Translations under genes and position numbers: made by a program
Shown here: positions 17,001 through 29,000 of the stretch, one piece after another
Layout of the letters: each line of letters starts with the position of its first letter
Position numbering within the stretch: position 1 is the stretch's first letter
Notes under the pieces: generated by a model
What the model was told of the DNA's origin: nothing
Databases searched by the model: none
Seen by the model: the letters and a program-made list of their open reading frames with translations, nothing else
Assembly: GCA_030141605.1 (NCBI GenBank)
Contig: JAQGDQ010000206.1
Span: 271,001-335,000 of the forward strand
DNA length: 64,000 nt
From: Tubiluchus corallicola
Lineage: Eukaryota > Priapulida > Priapulimorpha > Priapulimorphida > Tubiluchidae
Reading direction: 5' to 3'

Positions 17001-20000
17001 TTTATTTCTGTGAAGGTAAGGCTCAACTATAATGTTGTTAAGACGGTCCTGCTTTACAGAACTGATTTTGCTGGTTAAAACAGCTTCTCAGTAACCGGCA
17101 TTTACCAGACATCCAGACGAGCCATGGCGGAAAAATCACTTTATTGTTTTGAATGAACCCGTTTATCAGATCTGCATTGTTGCATTGTTGTTTTGCAGCT
17201 GTTCTTATTGATTTTTTACATGCAGCTGGATACACAGTATTGCATAACACATTCCGGATGTCTGGTAAACACTGTTTAAACTTCACAAAGACTATCACAT
17301 CAATAAGCACAATTATCAGTGCATGCATACCGATGGCTTCCTGTTGAAACCTGCTATCTCCATTTTTGCGTAAAAGGGATATAGCAGTATTCATTACAAA
17401 ACAATTTTGGGGGTTAGATTTAGCTGGTTATTCTATTGTGGTATTTCAGCCCTTAAAATGTAGAGAAGGCAGTACCAGGTATTATCAGGACATGCCAAGT
17501 GCTACGTATTTCATTTTGCATGCAAAATCTCATTTTGGCCAAAAATGGAAAGAGCAGGTTTCAACAGGAAGCCATCGATACTTAAAATACAGCCCTTTCC
17601 TATTGCAGTCATAGCAACGCATCACCTAGAAGAAAAGTTGCTATGGTAATGGACAGTATCAGTATACTGTAACACTGTGTAGTAACCATGACGTCATCTT
17701 TTGTCGAGAAAACTTGGTTGCCAACGACGTTTAACACAATTTGCTCTGAATAACATTTGCTTTGACTCTTTTGCCTTCTTATTACTGCGATGGAATTTTG
17801 GGATTTTTTGAAAATCCTTTTCCTCTTTGGTTTGTTGATGTGGCACGTCACATTCCTAGTGTTCTTCCCGATTGGTCTCATCGGTCTTCTCATCTTTGAT
17901 CTCTTTGTCTACATCTGCTGTTTTAGATAAGTCGACCATCTCATCGAAAAGTAATTTTATTCCAGATTTTAATATCGGACGCACTTTGCAAATGTTTATT
18001 CTATTCTACCAAAAGTTCTAGGGGAAAATTTTACTTGTAAGTATTATTTAGTTTCTTACGGCACATTCAGACTAGCGAGTTTTCTGTCGCAAGGATCCTC
18101 TCTGACAGCCAACTCGCGAGTGTGAACTGCTCTGGGAGTTCCTGTTGACAGGAAATTGCAAACTCTCCGAAAGTTACTGTAAGCAAGAAATTGTAAATTC
18201 TCCAACAGTTGCTGTGAATTGATTTCCTGCGAGTTACTGTTGGCAAGAAATTACAAGCTCTCTTATAGTTCCTGCGAGTTACTGTCCGCAAAAAACTGTA
18301 AATTCTCCAACAATTGCTGCGAATTGATTTCCTGCGAGTTAATGTTGCCAAGTTATTGCAAACTTTCCAACCGTTGCTGAAGTTGATTTACTGTCTAATG
18401 TGACCACGCCTTGGCGAGTTACTCTCGACACTTCTCGCAACGAACAGAGAATTGAGTGTCAAATCGCACTTGCTGTCAGAGAGTAATTTTTGTTCTGTCT
18501 GAACACGCTTACGAGTTACTTGATGAAAAAATTCGCTAGTTCTGAACGTGCCATTAGCAGTAGATTTTTTTATGAACTGCAGCACTCTGTGGGCCATATC
18601 CTATCATTCAGCGGGTAGGATCTACAAAGCATGATGCTTGTGGCGTGACTGGACCTAGTCCATTATCAAGGCTAGCCATTGTAAGATGGGCCACTGAAAT
18701 GACCCGTTGGATGTGAATACATCATTCCCCTAAGAGGTAAACAACCAAAATGACGAATGAAACTATTTTGAGCGAGTATCGAACCCAGGAGTCGTTTACA
18801 CAAATATACGTGCACAAGACCACTCGGTTATGAAAACCCACATTAAATTAGTAGCTCTGCAAGAAGAGAAGAAACATTTTAGACAATTCCTCTGTTTCAA
18901 AGAATGTTCAATTATAAAAATTTCAACAGCGTCAAATTTTTGCCCACCTAGCTGCATAACAGGAACAATAATGCATCAAGCAGCATATCAAATTGCAGAC
19001 CTCTAAGACGTAAAAGACAGCAAATCAGGAGATTTCTCAAAAAAGTTGAAAAAAACTGGCGTTTACAAGGCAAAAATAACACCAGACTGTGATCACTATG
19101 GCCCGGAAACTTCTGGTTGAAAAAAACTTACTGATGCAGTTAAATGTTTTAGACTACATTGTCAAATGTCTTGTAGTGTTGCTATATGTTTTGTTTTGTA
19201 ATAACTTCGCTCGCTCGAAACAGCAGAATAACGTCACAGCGTTTGCTAAATTTGGTTGTTGATCACGATTGTTTTCCAGGTAGAATGACCTTAGGTGTAG
19301 GCGGTCAGATGCGACGACATTTTTTTAGTTTCATTCGATGAAATAAAAATTTATTGGAGAGAAGGCAAAGGTGTAACGTGTGAGATCGCGAGATTTGCTG
19401 TGAAACTGTGAGAGTTGTAAGATGCGAAATTAACTTACAATATAGGTCTGTGAACCATTTCATGAGTGTGAAATGTAGAAAGGCCGGGAATCACCTTGTC
19501 TTTGGCAGTGATCTCGAGGGGCAAATTATGCCCGAAATACTTTTGCTTTTTTTAGATATCAAAATGAACAGCGGTGGCTCGTAGCTAAAATTAGTGGGGG
19601 TGCAGCTTCAGAAAATTTTTAGCAATAATATTTAGAAAAATGTTTTAATATTGTGTAAACGAAACAAACGTTTGTAATTTTAATGCTACAATTGTAATTT
19701 TAAACAAACAAACATATGAAAGTTAATAAATAAACTTGATAAATCCTAAACGAAAAAATTATTTTTTGTTTAGTAATAGCCTATATTGTCGTAGTTCAAG
19801 CTTGATCCATTGATGGTAGGTGACAACTGACAACAAACTGTGTGAGCGACAGTACTTTCTCTACCTGGGCTCAGACCTGCGCCCATGGCCTTAGACATGT
19901 GCTCTGGTTCCGTACAAGTGTAAAAACAGAAAAATGAATTATTATGTTGAATATTACTGGTAATATCGAATGAAAATGGGGGGGGGGTGTTGCAGTTCCC

Positions 20001-23000
20001 CAGTACCAATACACGAGCCACCACTAAATGTGAAATTATCAAAAATTAAAGCAAAGAACAAAAGTAATTCTTGGATACTAGTGAGCTCTTTTATGCAGTT
20101 ATTGTAGTTCGCTGTACTTTATATATAAATATGTTGTTTTGAAGGCGTGAAAAAAGCCCAGTACTTAATTTGCAATAAACATATTACCTTTTAGAGTACT
20201 ATGCATCGTGTGACTCGTGAATGTTACTGCATTATTAAGAGTAGTACTATTACTGCTAATTGTATCAAGGTTGGAACCAATGGCAAAGGAAGGTAGGTGA
20301 TTCGCAAACTTACACGTGAAGCTGTGGAATGTGTGAGAACTGACATTTGATGCGTGCACGTGGAGTGACTTAATATGAGTGTGAAGCTGTGGAATGTGTG
20401 AGAACTGACATTTGATGCGTGCACGTGGAGTGACTTAATATGAGTGTGAAGCTGTGGAATGTGTGAGAACTGACATTTGATGCGTGCACGTGGAGTGACT
20501 TAATATGAGTGTGAAGCTGTGGAATGTGTGAGAACTGACATTTGATGCGTGCACGTGGAGTGACTTAATATGAGTGTGAAGCTGTGGAATGTGTGAGAAC
20601 TGACATTTGATGCGTGCACGTGGAGTGACTTAATATGAGTGTGAAGCTGTGGAATGTGTGAGAACTGACATTTGATGCGTGCACGTGGAGTGACTTAATA
20701 TGAGTGTGAAGCTGTGGAATGTGTGAGAACTGACATTTGATGCGTGCACGTGGAGTGACTTAATATGACTGTGAAGCTGTGGAATGTGTGAGAACTGACA
20801 TTTGATGCATGCACGTGGAGTGACTTAATATGAGTGTGAAGCTGTGGAATGTGTGAGAACTGACATTTGATGCATGCACGTGGAGTGACTTAATATGAGT
20901 GTGACGCAATGTAAGAAGTGGCAGGTCTGCAAAGTTTCGAAAAGACGTTGGTAGTACTGTCAAGCTTGTCAATTAAGATCCCATGAAGGTTAAGACAAAC
21001 TATTACAGCCAATTCTGTATCACTCTTTCTGAGAATCTTACAAAATTCTTAAAGGAAAGGACAAGTCACTTAGCATTTTGGGTTTACTTTTTTGTTATCA
21101 CTTAAACTTAGAAAAAAATAACAAAGAAATTTGCAAAACACTGCAAGTGAATGGCGGCTACCACCGCGCCTGAAAATTTCTATACAGCAGTAGTATAAAG
21201 TTAACTTTATACTACTGCTGTATAGAAATTTTCAGGCGCGGTGGTAGCCGCCATTCACTTAAAATTATGATGTAACTGGTGGACTTTGTGACTTTTCGTA
21301 AGCGCATATTGACTTCTTCGTTCAAATTTCTCCAGCTCACTGTTCATGCAAAAATATCAGTAAAATTAGATACCTAATTTTTTGTAAAAACTTATATTTT
21401 TGATGACAATTGACAGTGCACGGTTTTTTTCACCGATAAATGATGTCATTGGTAGAAAAATGGGCGTTCAAAATGGAAGTACTCAAGCATGAAATGATAG
21501 CAATTTTAAAGTGATTTTGCTAATTACACGAGGCGTTTAGCACACTTTTATTACTAAATCATTCTAACATTTTTTGTGCAGATTTAAATAAATGTGAAAC
21601 TTCCCAAAAGGCTTGGCCTTTCCTTTAAGAGGTTATATAATAGTTAAGCAAAATGCAAGTTAAGTGCCTTAACTGTAGGTTATAAGGTTAAATATAGTTA
21701 AAAAAGTATACTACGTCTAGAATTCATAACAAACGAAAATAGATATATAATATTGACAGTACTAAGAGGACATCAATGATGTGCGGTACATGCTAGAACT
21801 GCTCATTCGAATTCTAACATGAATATAATTATCTGTTACAGTTCTGAACAGATTTTAATACCAATTTTTATGCATCACACGGGAAAACTGTCGTTATGGC
21901 AACAATCTATAACGCGGTATCATAGCTGTGATGTCATAGTAGACAAATGACATAGTTTATGGCTTTAAATCATCAAAAGAGGCTTAGTAATTAAGCTGAC
22001 GAAATTTGCTTTGGTCTCGTCTGACAGCTCTTTGCACTAAAAGATGAAATTTGCAAATTTTTTAAAGTTCTGTGCCCTCTGTGGATTGTTAATAGGCCAT
22101 ATCTTTTTCTTCCTTTACTTTCGGTATGGTCTCCTCGGCATGTTTATTATAGATGCAATACTCTACTGTTGTTGTATTTAGACTCACAGGTATTTTGTAA
22201 GTACACAACTCTAAATAACCATTTTTACTATTATCTTATACATTAGATTATCTTATTTTGTACTTTTGACATTACAGTATCTAGACGAGTTTAACGCCTA
22301 CTAATTTATAACGTTTTCCCAATTGCTTTATCACCCTTTGTTATTGGATATCAGGCGTCAGGACATGCCTTCGCATACCACATCAAGGTGTTCACAGTAG
22401 GTACGTACTATATGAGTCGCCATCTACTAGAATTCTTATTGAACCGACAGCTCCTCTTGGATCAAGCCAAATAGCTTACTTGTCATGGCGTGTGCTTTGT
22501 GGTTTGAACATGGCTCATGACTGGTTGAGTTTAATACTTGCTCTGGACGGTTTTATTCGCCATACTAATTGTTTTTAATGTTTACCTTGCCATTAAAGCT
22601 GATGTATACCACCTGAACATGGGTAATGGCACATTCATACTAGCAAATTTTCTGTCGCCAGCTTTCTGCTGGTAAGAAATTGCAAACTTTCTGACAGTTA
22701 CTGCTTGTTGATTTACTGTCTAGTGTGAACGCCTCATCGCATCACTCGCTGACCAGTGGCATAACAAGTGCTTGCAGCATCCGAGGGCACAAAAATTTTG
22801 CACCGCTTCACCACTGAACACCGAAGCGATTGCCCCCTGTCACCCCCATCTTGCAACGCCTCTGGGTTCGATACTAGTTGCAGCCAATGTCAGTTCACGC
22901 TTACTGTCACAGAGTAACTCGCAGAGAATGTTACTTGGCGAGAAAACTCAGTAGTTTGATTGCGCCGAAACATTTCTGCCACTTTAGTGGCCCATCTTAG

Positions 23001-26000
23001 AGGATATTCTTGATTCACCAACATCAGCATTGAGTAGACTCTGCCTGTTGAATGCTGTATTCCAGCTTGAAGTGCACCGAATGGAATCGAATGAAAAGTT
23101 GCATTTCGCAGAGCAAAACTGTAACTGTAGATGTCAGCTAATCGAGTTTACATTGCAGAAACTGAATGATTTATTTGGTGTTTGTTGAACATTATTACGT
23201 TAGTTGACAAGTCTTTTAGCCAATGTTTGTTGAATGTCATTACGTTAGTTGACAAACTGTTTAGCCAGGGTTTGTTGAATGTCATTACGTTAGTTGACAA
23301 GTCTTTTAGCCAGTGTTTGTTGAATGTCATTACGTTAGTTGACAAAGTTTTTTAACCAATGTTTGCTGAATGTCATTACGTTAGTTGACAAAGCTTTTAG
23401 CCAGTGTTTGCTGAATGTCATTACGTTAGTTGACAAAGTTTTTAGCTAGTGTTTGTTGAATGTCATTACGTTAGTTGACAAAGCTTTTAGCCAGGGTTTG
23501 CTGAATGTCATTACGTTAGTTGACAAGTCTTTTAGCCAGTGTTTGTTGAATGTCATTACGTTAGTTGACAAGTCTTTTAGCCAGTGTTTGTTGAATGTCA
23601 TTACGTTAGTTGACAAAGCTTTTAGCCAGTGTTTGCTGAATGTCTTTACGTTAGTTGACAAAGCTTTTAGCCAGTGTTTGTTGAATGTCATTACGTTAGT
23701 TGACAAGTCTTTTAGCCAGTGTTTGTTGAATGTCATTACGTTAGTTGACAAAGTTTTTTAACCAATGTTTGCTGAATGTCATTACGTTAGTTGACAAAGC
23801 TTTTAGCCAGTGTTTGCTGAATGTCATTACGTTAGTTGACAAAGTTTTTAGCTAGTGTTTGTTGAATGTCATTACGTTAGTTGACAAAGCTTTTAGCCAG
23901 GGTTTGCTGAATGTCATTACGTTAGTTGACAAGTCTTTTAGCCAGTGTTTGTTGAATGTCATTACGTTAGTTGACAAGTCTTTTAGCCAGTGTTTGTTGA
24001 ATGTCATTACGTTAGTTGACAAAGCTTTTAGCCAGTGTTTGCTGAATGTCATTACGTTAGTTGACAAAGCTTTTAGCCAGTGTTTGTTGAATGTCATTAC
24101 GTTAGTTGACAAGTCTTTTAGCCAGTGTTTGTTGAATGTCATTACGTTAGTTGACAAAGTTTTTTAACCAATGTTTGCTGAATGTCATTACGTTAGTTGA
24201 CAAAGCTTTTAGCCAGTGTTTGCTGAATGTCATTACGTTAGTTGACAAAGTTTTTAGCTAGTGTTTGTTGAATGTCATTACGTTAGTTGACAAAGCTTTT
24301 AGCCAGTGTTTGTTGAATGTCATTATGTTAGTTGACAAGTCTTTTAGCCAGTGTTTGTTGAATGTTATTACGTTAGTTGACAAAGTTTTTTAGCCAGTGT
24401 TTGTTGAATGTCATTACGTTAGTTGACAAAGCTTTTAGCCAGGGTTTACTGAATGTTACTACGTTAGTTGACAAGTATTTTCAGCCAATTTTTGCTGAAT
24501 GTCATTGCATTAGTTTACAGTTTTTTATCCATTTATAACTGTTTATTTGGATTTTCAGAGTCTACAAAATGACCGCACGTACTGTTTTCACTTCTTCTCA
24601 ATCGCATCACGATTTCCTCCACAAAAACAAAAAGATTCACGTTGCTCATGACAATAATCTTCTAGTCCAAAGCAAAGCCTTCGACGAACTACATTTCATG
24701 AACACCGGGGCAGCCAACGTTAAGTCATCCACCAAGGTAGCCAACGTTATGTCATCCACCGTAGCAAATGCTCCCTACGACACGATTTGCTTCTATCTTC
24801 TGCAAGCAACTTGTCTCGTAATACTGGTGGCAAATTTTAGAAAAAAGCAGCTCTGTTTGTTCCAAATCTACTTGACATCTCTTCATTGGCATATTAAAAC
24901 GCATTTTCAGGTGAATCATGCAGTCCATGATACTGATGCAGTTTCTTACCAGTTCATCCAGGAAGGACAAGAAGCTGTTCGGGTGCAATCAGGAGTCTAA
25001 CCATTTCAAAATTAGCCGTATTAAAAGCATGACTTTCTGGCATTACTTAAATTCCTGTTATTCATAAAAAAGTATTATTCGTGTCTTACTGCAAAATTAA
25101 ACGTTATTTAGCAGGCAGAAATAAAAATGTTCAGCTATCCTCACAAGGTACAACCTAGGCTTTGCATTTTCTACTTGCTTACCTATTTAGGGTTACCACG
25201 ACAATCATGACATCGAAAGTTACGTAAAATTCACCAGAAGTTACATAAAAGTCACCAGAAGTTAGGTAAAAAACCTCAGTAAGTTTCTGCTTCTGTGGAC
25301 TCGACTTAAGAGAAATGTACATTTCTTGCGGATGTTAAGAGAAAAAAGCTGTAACTTGAAAAAAAATCAATTTGACCCTTCTTAAAACACAAGAAAACCC
25401 TCCACTTTCGTCTTGAAATTTTATATCACTTACATACTGCCTTTTTGCAAACTGGACTTGCGCCGGCAGTAACACTGTATAAAACATGTAAATTTAAACT
25501 CCCGCGATGATCGTTGCCTCAGCCATTTTGACAACACGTCATTTGAAACAAGTTTAGATAACACTGTGTGATGTTTGAAAAAATAATCAGATCATTCGTA
25601 GCGTACACGTCACTAAGTAAGTAAAATTTTAACTTACTGTATCTTGTCAATAAAATTAAAATATACGTCTTTTGGTCAGTGAGTGGTTCACCCTGGAGGG
25701 TGAGTCAGTGATATTTCACCAATTGGTGAAAGCATTTTAAATATTTTATAATTTTCTTTTCTAGTTACATAAATCTTTCAAGCAAGCTAGCAAAATGCCA
25801 AGTAATACAACTTTGCACGGACAGTTTTTTGGGGCATAGTTTCTTTGCCTGATTTACTTTGTGCACATATGACGGCATGTAATGGATATATCATATTTTT
25901 ATGCATATATTGTACTCACATTAATATGAAAACAAACAAAAAAAAATTCTTTCATTGCGAGTACGATATACGTATAAAAATGCTTTAAAGTAATATAATT

Positions 26001-29000
26001 TTTTAAGGTGATTTTTCTGAAACTTACTGCAGGTATCTCTTTTCTTGTCCTTATTGTTATAAACACATAAAATGGACATTTGAGACTGGCAAAGAAACTG
26101 GGAAAGAACAACAATTACAGACGACACTTTCTATAGACTGTAGGGAAATGACTGAACTGATGGTGGTACAAATTCCCAATTAATTAAATTCTGATACCAA
26201 ACGTAAAAGACAAAACCTCTGATTACAAGGAAAACACCTTTGACCAACCGACCACCATATTCCCTAGTGGTCAAGGCAGTCAAACGTACATCCCTTACAG
26301 CCGGTCAGCCAGATTCTGCATTTCCGATGTTAGATCGCTCAAGCTGGAATAATTTTAATTAGACTAATTGTTTTAAATTTTCATTAATTAATCTAAATAA
26401 TTCGTTAGAATCACTCTAGTGCGAGAGATCTAACTTTGCAAATTTGGACTGTCTTGATCATAGGGGAATACGGTGGCCTTATTGTCTAAGGTGTCTACCT
26501 TTTAAGCACAATGTCAAGGGCTTCAAGTTCAAATCCAGACTGTTTTCCAACTTTTTCATGTTTCCTGTCTTTCAGCGACAAAACAAAAATCGAAACTTGA
26601 TTAACCCTTTCAGTCCCGACTTTTTTAAAAACACAACAAAAGCAAAAAATGTGCTTCATTTTGCAACAGCTGATAATTTTTTAAAGTATTTAAGACATTT
26701 AGTATGCATGCTATGCTGATCTGTACAAAGTCGTCTCTAAAGTACTGTACCTTGCGCAGTTTTTTATGCTATGTAGATTTTCTAGTTTGCCATTTTATCA
26801 CCATTTTTAGTCTATTGTTATTGGCTTAAATCAAAATAACTATTAACAGATCAAATAAACGTCTGTTTTAAAATTTTATTAATTTTAAAGGCAGAAAATA
26901 TTCTCGTATCCCACGGGATACAACGGGTATGAAAGGGTTAATCAAATTTAATTAATTGTGGGCTGATGCAAGGAATAATACATAAAGGATAAAAAAAAAT
27001 CACATTTATTAAAGGAAAACAGGACGACTTTTCACATCCTACCCCAGACTGAAGTATGGTAAAAAGTATACATTTTAACGCCTATGATAATGAAAAAGCA
27101 TTTTAGCAATTAAATTATGGGTTAAAAACTTAATTAATGGCGGTCGAGGCCAACTTGTGATGACATCACAATTGAACATAATTTTCAACAGCAAAAATAT
27201 TCCAAGAGTGTTTTGCGAAAGCGAAAATTGAATTACAGTGCTACTAACATTCAATGTAATATATAAAAATTCAGCAAATTTTAAGCTTAAAACTTCATGT
27301 TTACCGATGTGCTCACGCATGAGCTCTTGGACGTGTGCACTACATCACAACTGAACCACATCTGAACTGAGAGAAACGACACCTGATTTTGTGCAATGCA
27401 TTTCCAAGATGCAAGCGCTGGTGCCCATCTAAATAACTAAGCAATAGAACTTGCACGTCTGAATACGCCATTACTATCGGAGAAGGTGGTAGCTCGGAGC
27501 AAGTTTTGCTCTCTAGTACGAACACACTTGCGAGTTACTTGACGAAAAAACTCCCTAGTCTGATCGGTGCAAATTATAGAATGTGGTGCACCAGGACTGC
27601 AAGTAACTGTAGTAACAGCCCTTGCTTTGACGGAATCCATTGTTCACAAATAGAATGGATTGTATCACTCAAAAAATCTGTTAGAATGACTTAAGATGTT
27701 TCAAAAGACTCTGATCTTCCTGTTTATCCTCGGACTGGTCACAGTCCAGCTGTATGTGCTTTGGGTTTATCCTGTCTTATTTCTTTGTATCCTGATCGCG
27801 GACGTGTTGTTCTACTCAATCTGCCTGTTCGTACGTGTACTAGCACCGCTACTTTAGCCTGTGAGATGTGGAAATTTTTTTTTACCTATGTTCTTTTGTG
27901 GATTAATGTAAGTTTGGACGTATAGACAAGAAAATGACCATTCGGTAAAGTCTTCGTCTTTCTATCTATTTATTCTTATGGTTATTTTCTGTTGCATCCA
28001 CTACTGTGCGACATTTACACAAAGTGAACAAATTCTGACTGATCCTGTTGAAAAACTAACTTTACTTCATCGTTCTGAAGAAACTAAATGCTATTCGGGA
28101 ACACGCCTTTATCCTAAACAAATAAGCAGGCACTAATCGACTTGCAGTAAACAGCAATACCTGAACCAGAAGAGACTCTGTTGCCATGGCGATACAACAC
28201 GGCTGCCATCATGCTTCATAGAAGTGTTCGTGATGACGTAATCTCTTTTGCACAAGGCATTTGGAAACTTCGTGGTTGGTTTATCCATTTTATCACAGAC
28301 TTGTGGTAGAATGTCCGAGTTAATCATTTTTTACTGTTTACTTCTACTACTAGTCCTGCTAGCTCATGTACCAGTGATGCGGAAGCATCCTAAAATTTTA
28401 ATCGTATTTGTAATCTTTTGCTCTTCTTTCATATACTTCATATTGTTAAGCCACAGATACATCTTTTCTATAGAAGAAGAATAAATTCAAGACATGATAA
28501 GAAAGTTAGTTCTGAACGTTTGCTGATTATGAAAAAAGTACGGGACGCGAAGACCCGAAATTCGTCATCAAAGTGCAACAGATAGGAACGATGTTCAAGA
28601 GAGACAAAAGGCAAAAGAGCTTACTTACTGTTCAGACTATGCTAGCCACAGTGTAGCAGTAGATTCGAACACGGGCCACACGCACAAACGGCACAACTGT
28701 CGATCGCAATAACCACTCGGGTTACTGCACAGTTGCACCAATAAAAAGAAATTTAAGGCGTGGGGAAAATTGTCACCACTAGCTTCGGTTCTTATAGTCA
28801 ACGTCGTTTGGACTCTCACAGATTGCAGTTATGGAAAGACTACCAAAACTCGTTGCAAGTTTAATAAAACCTTTGCATTCATGTAACTTTGGTACTGGCG
28901 GTGTTTTGTAGACAAAGTGTACATTGTAGTACGTTTGGCTCTTGGTCTCAATAAGCCTTTTCACAGTTTCACGATTGATCATGATTGTGAAAAGGTCAAA

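Noticed and set aside
16780-17013. Gly/Leu/Arg-rich frame in the telomere-like array
   Set aside because: Pure translation of TTAGGG-type repeats.
23446-24167. Long repeat-protein frames of about 101 residues on both strands
   Set aside because: They follow from a 45-bp unit with no stop in several frames. No promoter, splice or composition evidence.
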